Source of the DNA: an uncultured Mesonia sp. | GTDB taxonomy: Bacteria; Bacteroidota; Bacteroidia; Flavobacteriales; Flavobacteriaceae | Reading direction: 5' to 3' | Length of the DNA: 64,000 nucleotides | Assembly: GCA_958296185.1 (NCBI GenBank) | Contig: CATQIB010000013.1 | Location: 104,591-168,590 of the forward strand | Part shown: positions 16,029 to 24,640 of the stretch, one piece after another | Position numbering within the stretch: the stretch's first letter is position 1 | How the letters are laid out: each line of letters begins with the position of its first letter | Made by a program: the position numbers and the translations under genes | Notes under the pieces: generated by a model | What the model was told of the DNA's origin: nothing | Database searches by the model: none | What the model saw: only the letters and a program-made list of their open reading frames with translations

Positions 16029-16949
16029 TTACTTTAGAGCGTCTACAATTGTATGCACATTGTAAGTAAACATACCTAAATAGTTACCTTCTGGTGTATC
16101 TGGATTACCCAGCGCATCAGAATAAAGGGTTCCGCCTATAGCAACTTCAAAACCTTCGGCTTGGACCGCCTTTTGCAAAGCTTCAATCGTACGTTTTGGC
16201 ACACTGCTTTCTATAAATATTGCTTTTACCTTATTATTGATTATAAATTGTGCTAGATTTTGTACATCTTGCACTCCTGCTTCTGTAGCAGTTGAAAGAC
16301 CTTGCAATCCTACCACTTGAAAACCATAAGCTTCACCAAAATAATTAAAAGCATCGTGGGCCGTAACTAAAATACGTTTGTCTTTGGGTAAAGTTGCAAT
16401 TTTGGCTTTGATCTGTTGCTCTAGCTCATCTAATTGCGCTAAATAACGCTCCTCATTTTTTTTAAATAATTTTTGATTGTCTGGATCTAAGCTACAAAGT
16501 TCTTTTGTGAGTTGTTGGGTTATCAACTTCCAGTAACCAATATTAAACCAAATATGCGGATCGAAATTAGAGGCAAAATACTCAGAACCGATTAGTTTCT
16601 TTTTGTCTAAAGCTTTTGAAAGAGCAACAGTATTGGTCTGCTGTTGCATTTTTTCAAATACATCCACTAATTTTCCTTCTAAGTGAAGACCATTATAAAA
16701 AACTACATCGGCTTGGGTGAGTTTGGTTACGTCTCCCGCACTAGCTTTATAAAGATGCGGATCGACCCCAGCGCCCATCAGGCCCCGAACCTCTATGGCT
16801 TCACCTCCAATATGCTTGGCTAAATCGGTAATCATGGTAGTAGTGGTTACTACTTGTAATTTTCCGTTCTTATTTTGTTCTTGTCTTTTACAGCTCACAA
16901 AACAAATCAGTACCACTAGCGCAACTCCTATTTTTTGTATCACCTTCAT
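16029..16949 (-). CDS. Metal-binding lipoprotein of the TroA/ZnuA family
   Basis: A 306-aa protein. The lipobox ICFVSC places the lipid Cys at residue 20. The four likely metal ligands are H65 (VDPHLY), H132 (DPHIWFN), H198 (TAHDAF) and D278 (LYSDAL). The H-H-H-D set and spacing are like TroA; the His-rich loop usual in zinc-specific ZnuA is absent. It delivers a divalent metal to the permeases. It overlaps the upstream regulator gene by 4 nt. Confidence 0.88.
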   Translation of the reverse strand: MKVIQKIGVALVVLICFVSCKRQEQNKNGKLQVVTTTTMITDLAKHIGGEAIEVRGLMGAGVDPHLYKASAGDVTKLTQADVVFYNGLHLEGKLVDVFEKMQQQTNTVALSKALDKKKLIGSEYFASNFDPHIWFNIGYWKLITQQLTKELCSLDPDNQKLFKKNEERYLAQLDELEQQIKAKIATLPKDKRILVTAHDAFNYFGEAYGFQVVGLQGLSTATEAGVQDVQNLAQFIINNKVKAIFIESSVPKRTIEALQKAVQAEGFEVAIGGTLYSDALGNPDTPEGNYLGMFTYNVHTIVDALK

Positions 16950-17629
16950 ACTTTTTCTTTAAGTTTACTTTCTTTATATATCTCCACAAAAATGTTCTGT
17001 GTGGCGGTTTTAGATAACATTATTTCATTATTGCGCACCTTTACCAACATGCTTTCATCAAATTCTTGAATACTTTTAATGCTTAGCAGTGTGTCTAATC
17101 CTATTTTATGCTGATCTAAAAATTGTAAAAACGAAGAAGAGGCATCGCTAAAACCTTTGCAGATTAAGGTGTCTCCTACTTTGAATTCGCTTAAGCGACG
17201 CTTTTTAAATTCGGGCAATACTCCAGCAGCATTAGGTATAGGATCGCCGTGCGGATCAAAACTAGGTCTACCTAAAAAACAATCGAGTTCTTCTACCAAT
17301 TTTTTAGATTGTATATGTTCTAATTGTTCGGCCACCTCGTGTACCTCATCCCAGTTAAAGTTTAAACACTCCACCAAGAAATACTCCCACAACCTATGTT
17401 TTCTGATGATAGCCAATGCCCATGATTTACCCTTAGGGGTCAAAGACACGCCATAATACTTTTGATAATTTACCAATTTTTTTTCGGCGAGACGTTTTAA
17501 CATCTCGGTAACCGAAGCCGCTTTGGTCTGTAATTCTTCAGACAATTTACTGGTAGAAACCCCCTTTTCACTGGATTCCTCAAGATGATATATCGCCTTG
17601 AGATAATTTTCTTCAGATTGAGAATACAT
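16946..17629 (-). CDS. DtxR/MntR-family metal-dependent transcriptional repressor
   Basis: A 227-aa protein. The N-terminal winged helix (MYSQSEENYLKAIYHLEE, TKAASVTEMLKRLAEKKLV) is followed by the dimerisation and metal-binding domain (EVHEVAEQLEHIQS with the conserved Glu-His) and a C-terminal SH3-like FeoA-type domain (about 150-225). It is expected to repress its own operon and the divergent TonB-receptor gene when Mn or Fe is plentiful. Two matching palindromes in the divergent region are candidate operators. Whether it senses Mn or Fe cannot be told from sequence. Confidence 0.88.
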   Translation of the reverse strand: MYSQSEENYLKAIYHLEESSEKGVSTSKLSEELQTKAASVTEMLKRLAEKKLVNYQKYYGVSLTPKGKSWALAIIRKHRLWEYFLVECLNFNWDEVHEVAEQLEHIQSKKLVEELDCFLGRPSFDPHGDPIPNAAGVLPEFKKRRLSEFKVGDTLICKGFSDASSSFLQFLDQHKIGLDTLLSIKSIQEFDESMLVKVRNNEIMLSKTATQNIFVEIYKESKLKEKV

Positions 17630-17648
17630 ACATAATATTTATAATCTA

Positions 17649-17656
17649 CAAAGTTA
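17649..17656 (-). promoter_or_regulatory. -7 box of the metal-import operon
   Basis: The reverse strand reads TAACTTTG, an exact TAnnTTTG match 20 nt before the regulator ATG at 17629. The operator-like site at 17680-17695 lies about where the -33 region or just upstream would be. Confidence 0.5.
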
Positions 17657-17679
17657 CATTTTATTTACCCAAATAATAA

Positions 17680-17695
17680 TTTAGCTTACCCTAAT
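17680..17695. promoter_or_regulatory. Candidate DtxR/MntR-type operator 1
   Basis: TTTAGCTTACCCTAAT is an imperfect palindrome with TTAG and CTAA ends. It is nearly the same as the site at 17753-17768 and both lie between the repressor gene and the TonB-receptor gene. DtxR-family operators share the TTAGG..CCTAA theme. Confidence 0.5.
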
Positions 17696-17752
17696 TTTAT
17701 TATTCAAAATAAATAAAAAATAAGTTTTGATTTCAGGGTTTTGTAAATATTA

Positions 17753-17768
17753 TTTAGCTTTGCCTAAA
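17753..17768. promoter_or_regulatory. Candidate operator 2 overlapping the TonB-receptor promoter
   Basis: TTTAGCTTTGCCTAAA has perfect TTTAG/CTAAA arms. It contains a TAGCTTTG box (17755-17762), an exact TAnnTTTG match, so a bound repressor would block the promoter of the gene starting at 17791. Confidence 0.6.
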
Positions 17769-17790
17769 AATTTTATTAAACGATATTAAA

Positions 17791-20142
17791 ATGAAAAAGA
17801 TTACCTTATTGTTTTGCCTGCTTAGCTTTAATGTTTGGTGTCAAGAAAAAGTCAAGCTTCAAGGTGAGATACTTCATCAAGAGGAAGGAGTAGCCTTTGC
17901 AAACGTTAGCGTATTGAATCAATCAATTGGAACCGCAACCGACTTGCAAGGTAACTTTGAACTTCATTTAACCCCTGGTCAACACGTATTAAAGGTGCAA
18001 GCAATTGGTTTTAAAACCCAAGAGATTGCTATAGATATAAATAATAAGAATGCAAAAAAGCTACATATTTCGCTTGAAGCGGATTTGTTAGGCTTAGACC
18101 AAGTTGTGGTTAGCGCTACTCGCAACCGTATTAGTAAAAAAGAAGCGCCTGTAATAGTTAATGTTCTAAGCAATAAGCTATTTCGTGCCACCCAGTCGAT
18201 ATCATTGGCCGATGGTCTAAATTTTCAACCCGGCGTACGCGTAGAGACCAACTGCCAAAATTGTGGTTTTACGCAAGTTCGTTTGAATGGTTTGGGTGGC
18301 GAGTACACCCAAATATTAGTCAACAGTCGCCCGGTTTTTAGTGCCCTAAATGGCGTTTATGGTCTTGAACAAATTCCCGTGAGTATTATAGATCGAGTAG
18401 AGGTAGTACGCAGCGGTGGTTCGGCTCTGTTTGGAGCCAATGCCATTGCAGGAACAGTGAATGTTATTACTAAAGATCCGGTTTTGAATCAATGGGAGGT
18501 GCAAACAGATTTTGCTTCTATAGATGCCAAAAGCACAGATCGGGTTATCAATGCAAGTGCTTCTATAGTTAGCGACGACCTCAACAGCGGTTTAAGTATT
18601 TTTGGTACTTCGAGAGATAGGCAGTCTTATGATGCCGATCAAGATGGTTTTAGTGAAATTACAGCCTTGTCCAATACCAGTTTTGGTACTAAGGCATTTT
18701 TAAAAACAAACGAATACAACCGCATTGGTATAGATTTTACTGCCATTCGTGAATACCGTCGGGGCGGAGACCGACTAAATTTAGCTCCACAATTTACTGA
18801 CATAACCGAAGAGTTAGACCACAACACCCTATTTGCAGGTGCAGATTACCAACAATTTTCTAAAGATTACAAACATGAATTTACAGGCTATATCTCTGTG
18901 CAACATACCGATAGAGAAAGCTTTTATGGCGGACTGGGTGGAGGCAGAACTTATGCAGATTCTATTGCGGCCAACAATGCTTTTGGAAACACAAAAGATA
19001 TAGCTTTGGTGGCAGGAACCAAACACGTATATGCTTTTAACGATAAAAACAAATTAACTACAGGTCTTGAGTATCAACGCAATGACACTCAAGATGAGAT
19101 CAATGGCTACAACCGACTTATCGATCAACAGGTAAATAGTTACAGTATCTATAGTCAACTGGAATGGAAACCGATACAAAAACTCACTACGCTAATCGGT
19201 GCCCGTTTAGATCACGTTGAGCTAAAAGGCCTATACACGCTAGCCAATATTCGCAGAGCAGCCGATTTTACACAAACCGAAATCAACCCACGCTTAACCC
19301 TATTGTACGATTTTAATGCCAATCTTCAATTTAGGGGTGGCTACGCGCGAGGTTTTAGAGCCCCACAAGCCTTTAATGAAGATTTACATGTTTCTTCTGT
19401 AGGAGGAGAGCCTCAATTTGTAATACTATCTGATGCGCTAGAAAGCGAATACTCTAATGCTTATACTGCATCGTTTAATTACACCAAAAATTTTAAAAAG
19501 GTGCAAACCAATTTCCTTATTGAAGGCTTTTATACACAAATCAATAATCCGTTTACCATAGTAAGCACCGGAAGCTCTTTACCAAACGGATCAATTTTAG
19601 AGGAAACCAGAAACGGTGAAGGCGCGCAGGTAAAAGGTATCAATACAGAATTTAGTATTTCGCCCAGTAAAGACTTTTATCTTCAATTAGGCGCTACCGT
19701 TCAAGAATCGCGATACAAAAATGCACAAGTATTATTTGAAGCCGACCCCAATACTCCCCAAGAAAATACAGTATTCACCAAGCAGTTTGTGCGCGCACCA
19801 GACGTTTATGGCTTTTTAAATGCCAATTGGCAGTTATTGCCATCAACACGATTAGATGTAACGGGCAGCTACACCGGAAGCATGCTAGTACCTCGAGTAG
19901 TAAGTGAAACGGGATTTATACGCTTAAACCGATCGGAATCTTTCTTTGATTTGGGTTCTAAAATCACCTATCACTTTGATATAAACCCAAGATTTCACGT
20001 CGAACTTAGTGGTGGCGTAAAAAACATTTTTAATGCTTACCAAGACGATTTTGATCAAGGACCAGCCCGTGACTCTGATTATATTTACGGTCCGGCCCTG
20101 CCACGAACCTATTTCATAGGCTTGCGTTTTGGTGATTTTTAA
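17791..20142 (+). CDS. TonB-dependent receptor, probable metal or metallophore transporter
   Basis: A 783-aa outer-membrane receptor. Signal peptide 1-17; CarboxypepD_reg-like domain about 20-100; plug about 115-230 (GGSALFGANAIAGTVNVITKDP); then a 22-strand type barrel ending in a C-terminal Phe (GLRFGDF). The plug has a CxxC (C155, C158, NCQNCGF) in a segment I associate with Bacteroidota metal receptors. It is divergent from the metal repressor operon and its -7 box lies inside a candidate operator, so it probably imports the same metal or a chelate across the outer membrane. The substrate is unproven. Confidence 0.85.
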   Translation: MKKITLLFCLLSFNVWCQEKVKLQGEILHQEEGVAFANVSVLNQSIGTATDLQGNFELHLTPGQHVLKVQAIGFKTQEIAIDINNKNAKKLHISLEADLLGLDQVVVSATRNRISKKEAPVIVNVLSNKLFRATQSISLADGLNFQPGVRVETNCQNCGFTQVRLNGLGGEYTQILVNSRPVFSALNGVYGLEQIPVSIIDRVEVVRSGGSALFGANAIAGTVNVITKDPVLNQWEVQTDFASIDAKSTDRVINASASIVSDDLNSGLSIFGTSRDRQSYDADQDGFSEITALSNTSFGTKAFLKTNEYNRIGIDFTAIREYRRGGDRLNLAPQFTDITEELDHNTLFAGADYQQFSKDYKHEFTGYISVQHTDRESFYGGLGGGRTYADSIAANNAFGNTKDIALVAGTKHVYAFNDKNKLTTGLEYQRNDTQDEINGYNRLIDQQVNSYSIYSQLEWKPIQKLTTLIGARLDHVELKGLYTLANIRRAADFTQTEINPRLTLLYDFNANLQFRGGYARGFRAPQAFNEDLHVSSVGGEPQFVILSDALESEYSNAYTASFNYTKNFKKVQTNFLIEGFYTQINNPFTIVSTGSSLPNGSILEETRNGEGAQVKGINTEFSISPSKDFYLQLGATVQESRYKNAQVLFEADPNTPQENTVFTKQFVRAPDVYGFLNANWQLLPSTRLDVTGSYTGSMLVPRVVSETGFIRLNRSESFFDLGSKITYHFDINPRFHVELSGGVKNIFNAYQDDFDQGPARDSDYIYGPALPRTYFIGLRFGDF

Positions 20143-20151
20143 TCAACACCG

Positions 20152-20216
20152 AGAACCCGTTTTTCGAGGTATTTTTTTTTAGCCATATATTTATACCTAT
20201 ACCACGGGTTCTTTTT
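20152..20216 (+). terminator. Branched hairpin / terminator after the TonB receptor
   Basis: The outer stem AGAACCCGT / ACGGGTTCT encloses an inner AGGTAT / ATACCT pair and is followed by a T-run. It falls between the receptor gene and the thioredoxin-like gene, so the latter may be read only in part from the receptor promoter. Confidence 0.6.
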
Positions 20217-20230
20217 AAATTCGATTAACT

Positions 20231-20707
20231 ATGCGTTATATTATTGTTTTTCTTTACGGATTTTTTCTAAGTACCACCGCCAATTTTGCGCAAGAAAAAG
20301 AACAAATAAACTGGAAGACTTGGGAAGAGCTCGACCAAAGTTTAGCCAAAAAACCAAAACCTGTTTTTCTGTTTTTAGAAGCCGAGTGGTGCGTTTATTG
20401 CAAAAAAATTGATCGGGTAGCCTTTAAAAACCCCGAGGTAATTAAACAACTGAATCAAAACTATTATGCTGTTCGCATGGATGTAAATAGCACCCAACCT
20501 ATATTTTTTGATCAACAATGGTTTCACAATACCGAAGCCAGATCAAAGCAAAATGCTGTACATGAATTAGCAAAGCTATTCATCAACCAACCTGAAAAAG
20601 GAATAAGGCTTCCCGCTACGCTTATTTTAGACCAAAGTTTCAGGCTAAAGCAACGCCTCTTTAGTTATTACACCTCCAAACAACTACTCAACATCCTATC
20701 AGATTAA
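20231..20707 (+). CDS. Exported thioredoxin-like protein
   Basis: A 158-aa protein with a signal peptide (about 1-20) and a thioredoxin fold. The active site is WCVYC (C54, C57) in the segment LFLEAEWCVYCKKIDR. It resembles the DUF255/SoxW-like periplasmic thiol proteins. It lies downstream of the TonB receptor, whose plug also has a CxxC, so a redox link is conceivable but only inferred. Its stop overlaps the convergent J-domain gene by 4 nt. Confidence 0.75.
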   Translation: MRYIIVFLYGFFLSTTANFAQEKEQINWKTWEELDQSLAKKPKPVFLFLEAEWCVYCKKIDRVAFKNPEVIKQLNQNYYAVRMDVNSTQPIFFDQQWFHNTEARSKQNAVHELAKLFINQPEKGIRLPATLILDQSFRLKQRLFSYYTSKQLLNILSD

Positions 20708-21465
20708 AGTCCGCGTTCTTTTTGAATTTGTTCATAAGCTTGTTGCACGCGCATAAATTTTTCTTGAGCGCCTTTTTTATAAGCTTCATCCATTCCCACC
20801 AATTTATCTGGGTGGTACTTTTTTGCCATGGTCCTAAACGCCTTTTTCACTTCTGCATCGCTAGCCGATTTATCGATTTCAAGAATTTTATAGGCGCTAC
20901 TGCTATCGTGAGTATTAACAAACATAGCCTTGATGCTCTCAAAATCATTTTGGGTAAGTTGAAAATGACTTGCAATACGCTTAAGCTGATAAATTTCTGC
21001 GGCTGAGATATGCCCATCGGCTTGCGTAATACCAAATAAAAAATGAAGAATTTGCAAGCGTACCTCATATCTCGTTCGGGCTCTAATGTAGGCACAGATA
21101 CGTACTAAATCTATGCTTCGGTGTTTAATTACCTCATTAAAGGTTTTAAATGTAGCATTGGCGCGTTCTTTACCATAGGCTTGCACAAAGTAAGATCTTA
21201 CATAATCTAGTTCACGCTGATTTACACGACCATCTGCCTTGATAATTACCGAGCAAAGGCTTAGTAAATTGAGTTCAAAATCTTTAGGGGAAACTTGAGT
21301 TTTTCGGCTTTCAAAATACCGGCTAAAATCACCTTTAGAAGAAGAATTCCCCGCACTAACCGATCCAAAAATGCGATCTAAAATAGAACCCAAAAAGAAT
21401 CCGGCTATTGCTCCTCCAAATCTTCCGTAAAGGAAACCTAACACAGCCAACACCCATTTTATCAT
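20704..21465 (-). CDS. TerB/DnaJ-domain protein (DjlA-like)
   Basis: A 253-aa protein with an N-terminal membrane segment rich in Gly (FLYGRFGGAIAGFFLGSIL), a TerB-like helical domain about 55-170, and a C-terminal J domain with the HPD motif at 218-220 (KYHPDKL). DjlA proteins are membrane-anchored DnaK co-chaperones. The domain order fits DjlA. Convergent with the thioredoxin-like gene; probably a single-gene unit. Confidence 0.85.
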   Translation of the reverse strand: MIKWVLAVLGFLYGRFGGAIAGFFLGSILDRIFGSVSAGNSSSKGDFSRYFESRKTQVSPKDFELNLLSLCSVIIKADGRVNQRELDYVRSYFVQAYGKERANATFKTFNEVIKHRSIDLVRICAYIRARTRYEVRLQILHFLFGITQADGHISAAEIYQLKRIASHFQLTQNDFESIKAMFVNTHDSSSAYKILEIDKSASDAEVKKAFRTMAKKYHPDKLVGMDEAYKKGAQEKFMRVQQAYEQIQKERGL

Positions 21466-21580
21466 AATTTTACTTTAAAAAAGAAACAAATATAAACTAT
21501 TAGAAAGAAAACAAGGAAAAGCAAGCCGTAAAAGCATCAAGATCAAAAGCAAATAGCAGATATAGTAATTTAGAATTTGG

Positions 21581-21588
21581 TATATTTG
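21581..21588 (+). promoter_or_regulatory. -7 box for the bacilliredoxin gene
   Basis: TATATTTG, an exact TAnnTTTG match, 24 nt before the ATG at 21612. Confidence 0.45.
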
Positions 21589-21611
21589 CTGTTCAAATAA
21601 AAATTAAAGCT

Positions 21612-22022
21612 ATGTATCCAGCAGAATTAATAAAACCTATGCGCGAAGAGTTAACCAGCCAAGGTTTTGAAGAATTACAAAGTGCCCAAGATGTAGACGC
21701 TATATTAAAAAAAGAAGGAACCACTTTATTGGTTGTAAACTCGGTTTGTGGTTGTGCTGCGGCCAATGCTAGACCAGGTGCTAAAATGTCTTTAAACAAC
21801 AGCAAAAAGCCAGATCATTTGGCCACTGTATTTGCTGGGGTAGACAAAGAAGCCACAGATAAAGCTAGAGCGCATATGGTGCCTTTTCCTCCTAGTTCTC
21901 CAGCAATTGCCTTATTTAAAGATGGAGAATTGGTGCACATGTTAGAAAGACATCATATTGAGGGTCGCCCCGCCGAAATGATTGCCGATAATTTAAAAGA
22001 TGCCTATAACGATTATTGCTAA
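21612..22022 (+). CDS. BrxA/BrxB-family bacilliredoxin
   Basis: A 136-aa protein of the YphP/YqiW family. The CGC active site is at C46-G47-C48 (NSVCGCAAANARPG) and the start MYPAELIKPMREEL is typical. Bacilliredoxins remove bacillithiol from protein cysteines in Firmicutes; Bacteroidota also carry them. A hairpin (AGCCG/CGGCT) follows the stop. Confidence 0.9.
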   Translation: MYPAELIKPMREELTSQGFEELQSAQDVDAILKKEGTTLLVVNSVCGCAAANARPGAKMSLNNSKKPDHLATVFAGVDKEATDKARAHMVPFPPSSPAIALFKDGELVHMLERHHIEGRPAEMIADNLKDAYNDYC

Positions 22023-22046
22023 TCGCTTATAAACGAGACTTAACTA

Positions 22047-22076
22047 CAGCCGTTTCATAATTTGAGGCGGCTATTT
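22047..22076 (+). terminator. Probable terminator after the bacilliredoxin gene
   Basis: AGCCG / CGGCT inverted repeat followed by ATTTTATT. The stem is short. Confidence 0.5.
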
Positions 22077-22133
22077 TATTATGCTTGCATTATTCTTTTA
22101 GGCAATTGATGGGTTTCTTTGTAATTATAAAGT

Positions 22134-22141
22134 TATTTTTG
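22134..22141 (+). promoter_or_regulatory. -7 box for the acyltransferase-desaturase-HD operon
   Basis: TATTTTTG, an exact TAnnTTTG match, 21 nt before the ATG at 22162. Confidence 0.45.
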
Positions 22142-22161
22142 CCTTTTGGCATACAATAGTT

Positions 22162-22896
22162 ATGAAGCAAATTTTATCTTATCCTTTATCGGTTATTTAT
22201 TATTTTTTCTTTGGTTTGTGCTTGGTTGTTTTTCATCCCATTCAATGGATTTGTTTTAATGTATTCGGTTACCAGGCGCATAAAAAAAGTGTAGATTATT
22301 TGAATTTCTGTTTGCTTAAATGTTTGCATATTTTAGGAACCCGAATCAGTTTTGAAAACAACTTTGAACTTCCTAGCGGTAAACCTTATATTATTGTTGC
22401 CAATCACCAAAGTCCTTACGATATACCGCCCTTGGTATGGTTTTTAAAAAAAATACATCCTAAGTTCATCAGTAAAAAAGAACTAGGAAAAGGAATACCC
22501 AGTATATCTTACAACTTAAGGCACGGTGGTTCAATTCTTATAGATCGAAAAAACCCAAGGCAAGCCTTACCTGAGATTAAAAAATTTGCCACTTACCTAA
22601 ATCAAACCAATAGGTCTGCTGTGATTTTTCCAGAGGGCACAAGAAGTAAAACGGGCATCCCCAAGAAATTCTCCCCTAACGGATTAAAAATGTTGTTTAA
22701 GTTTTGCCCTGAAGCAACGGTGGTGCCAGTTAGTATAAACAACTCTTGGAAACTGGTGAAAAATGGTTCTTTCCCGCTGGGATTAGGGGTACATTTAAAA
22801 TGTACTGTGCACCAACCTTTGGCCGTTAAAGATTTTGATGCTGACACGCTATTGGCCAAAACAGAAACCAGCATCACCTCAAATATTATAAACTAA
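22162..22896 (+). CDS. 1-acyl-sn-glycerol-3-phosphate acyltransferase (PlsC-like)
   Basis: A 244-aa membrane-associated acyltransferase making phosphatidic acid. Motif I is NHQSPYD (H82, D87) and motif III FPEGTRS (156-162); VPVSINNSWK fits motif IV. A hydrophobic N-terminal segment anchors it. It is followed after 12 nt by an acyl-ACP desaturase gene, suggesting a joint role in membrane lipid synthesis. A second PlsC-like protein is encoded at 57295-58035. Confidence 0.87.
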   Translation: MKQILSYPLSVIYYFFFGLCLVVFHPIQWICFNVFGYQAHKKSVDYLNFCLLKCLHILGTRISFENNFELPSGKPYIIVANHQSPYDIPPLVWFLKKIHPKFISKKELGKGIPSISYNLRHGGSILIDRKNPRQALPEIKKFATYLNQTNRSAVIFPEGTRSKTGIPKKFSPNGLKMLFKFCPEATVVPVSINNSWKLVKNGSFPLGLGVHLKCTVHQPLAVKDFDADTLLAKTETSITSNIIN

Positions 22897-22908
22897 AAAA
22901 TATAAGCC

Positions 22909-23901
22909 ATGGCTACAAAAAATATACGATTAGAAGTAATGCAGCAATTAGAAGATAAGGTGGACGGCTTTATCGATCAATTTTTAATTCCTGTTGAAAA
23001 AATATGGCAACCAACCGATTTCTTACCCGATTCACAATCAGACGATTTTTATGATGAGATTACCGAAATTAGGGAGTTAGCCAAAGAATTGCCTTACGAT
23101 TTTTGGGTAGTATTGGTAGGCGATACCATTACAGAAGAAGCCCTACCTACCTATGAATCTTGGCTTATGGATGTAGAAGGTATAAATCAGCAAGAAGGTG
23201 GAACGCCTTGGTCAAAATGGGTGAGATACTGGACAGGAGAAGAGAACAGACACGGTGACGTTTTAAATAAATATTTATATCTATCTGGACGAGTAAACAT
23301 GAAGGCGGTTGAACAAACCACACAACATCTTATAAACGATGGCTTTGATATAGGTACCGATCAAGATCCTTACAAAAATTTTGTTTATACCAGTTTTCAA
23401 GAATATGCTACTTATGTTTCGCATAACCGTGTGGCAAAATTAGCCAAATCTTATGGTAACAAACCCTTGGCAAAAATGTGTAAAATAATTAGTGGCGACG
23501 AGATGAGACACTATAACGCGTATAGCTCTTTTGTAAATGAAATTTTTAAGATAGACCCAAGCAATATGATGATTGCTTTTAAAGACATGATGAAGCATAA
23601 GATAGTGATGCCGGCTATGTTCTTACGTGAGGCAGGAGATTCTTTGGGCAGTGCTTTTGATGAGTTCTCTATGGCTGCACAACGCATAGGTGTTTATACA
23701 GGACAAGATTATGTGGATATTATGCGTAGATTAATTAAACGTTGGGACATTGAAAAAATAACTGGTTTAAGTGAAGACGCTGAAAAAGCACGCGATTTTG
23801 TGATGAAATTACCTGCACGCATGGAGCGTATTAATCAGCGTATCCGCATCAGCGAAAAAATAACCCACTTTTCCTGGGTTAATCCAGCTATGGCCAAGTA
23901 A
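22909..23901 (+). CDS. Acyl-ACP desaturase (soluble, di-iron)
   Basis: A 330-aa member of the stearoyl-ACP desaturase family, which inserts a cis double bond into ACP-bound fatty acids using O2. Di-iron ligand motifs are EENRHGD (111-117) and DEMRHY (197-202), with a Glu in SFQEYAT (about 164). The family is soluble, and no membrane segment is seen. Position after a PlsC gene supports control of membrane fluidity. The double-bond position is not predictable here. Confidence 0.9.
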   Translation: MATKNIRLEVMQQLEDKVDGFIDQFLIPVEKIWQPTDFLPDSQSDDFYDEITEIRELAKELPYDFWVVLVGDTITEEALPTYESWLMDVEGINQQEGGTPWSKWVRYWTGEENRHGDVLNKYLYLSGRVNMKAVEQTTQHLINDGFDIGTDQDPYKNFVYTSFQEYATYVSHNRVAKLAKSYGNKPLAKMCKIISGDEMRHYNAYSSFVNEIFKIDPSNMMIAFKDMMKHKIVMPAMFLREAGDSLGSAFDEFSMAAQRIGVYTGQDYVDIMRRLIKRWDIEKITGLSEDAEKARDFVMKLPARMERINQRIRISEKITHFSWVNPAMAK

Positions 23902-23908
23902 TTATAGT

Positions 23909-24562
23909 ATGCAGCAAAATAAATTCGTAACACAAAGCATTGCCTTTGTTAAGGATGAATTGGCTGGTGCCGAAGCGGGTCACGATTATTTTCACATAGA
24001 GCGTGTTTATAAAATTGCTTTACAGATTGCTCAAAAAGAGGGAGCCAATCAAGAAGTAGTTGCTTTAGCCGCGTTGCTTCACGATATTGCCGATTACAAG
24101 TTTCACGAAGGCGACGAGAGCTTAGGTGTAAAAAAAGCTAGTGAGTTTTTAGCCAGTATAAATACTCCCCAGCATACCCACGAAGCCGTAATAAGTATTT
24201 TGGAGCAAATTGGCTTTAAAGGTGGGCACCAACAAGTTACCCAACCTAGTTTAGAATTACAAGCAGTTCAAGATGCAGATTTTTTAGATGCAATGGGCGC
24301 AATTGGTATTGCGCGTACTTTTAACTATGGCGGATTTAAAAATAATCTTATTTACGATCCTAGTATCTCCCCCAATTTATCTATGAGTAAGGAAATGTAT
24401 AAAAAAGGCGGAGGAACAACCATTAATCATTTTTACGAAAAATTACTGCGTCTAAAGGATAAAATCCAAACCCCTACCGGTAAAAAAATGGCACAAAAAA
24501 GACACGAGTTTATGCAGCAGTATCTTAGCCAATTCTTTCTTGAGTGGGAAGGAAAGGTGTAA
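23909..24562 (+). CDS. HD-domain phosphohydrolase
   Basis: A 217-aa protein with metal-site residues H25/H29 (GHDYFHIERV) and the HD pair H58-D59 (LLHDIADYKF), then a distal Asp in QDADFLDAMGA. It belongs to the YedJ-type HD superfamily of nucleotide or phosphate hydrolases. The substrate is unknown. It starts 7 nt after the desaturase stop and is probably in the same operon. Confidence 0.85.
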   Translation: MQQNKFVTQSIAFVKDELAGAEAGHDYFHIERVYKIALQIAQKEGANQEVVALAALLHDIADYKFHEGDESLGVKKASEFLASINTPQHTHEAVISILEQIGFKGGHQQVTQPSLELQAVQDADFLDAMGAIGIARTFNYGGFKNNLIYDPSISPNLSMSKEMYKKGGGTTINHFYEKLLRLKDKIQTPTGKKMAQKRHEFMQQYLSQFFLEWEGKV

Positions 24563-24582
24563 GGATATATTGCTCTTAAAAC

Positions 24583-24615
24583 AAAAAACCTTGACGTTCA
24601 TCGCCAAGGTTTTTT
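24583..24615. terminator. Bidirectional terminator
   Basis: AAAAAACCTTG / CAAGGTTTTTT hairpin with T-runs on both strands, between the convergent HD-domain and enoyl-CoA hydratase genes. Confidence 0.8.
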
Positions 24616-24640
24616 ATGCGTTTATGCGTTATTAATTTGA

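Noticed and set aside
20152..20216. Branched hairpin considered as a riboswitch for the thioredoxin-like gene
   Set aside because: No conserved aptamer core could be recognised and a T-run follows, so a terminator is the simpler reading.
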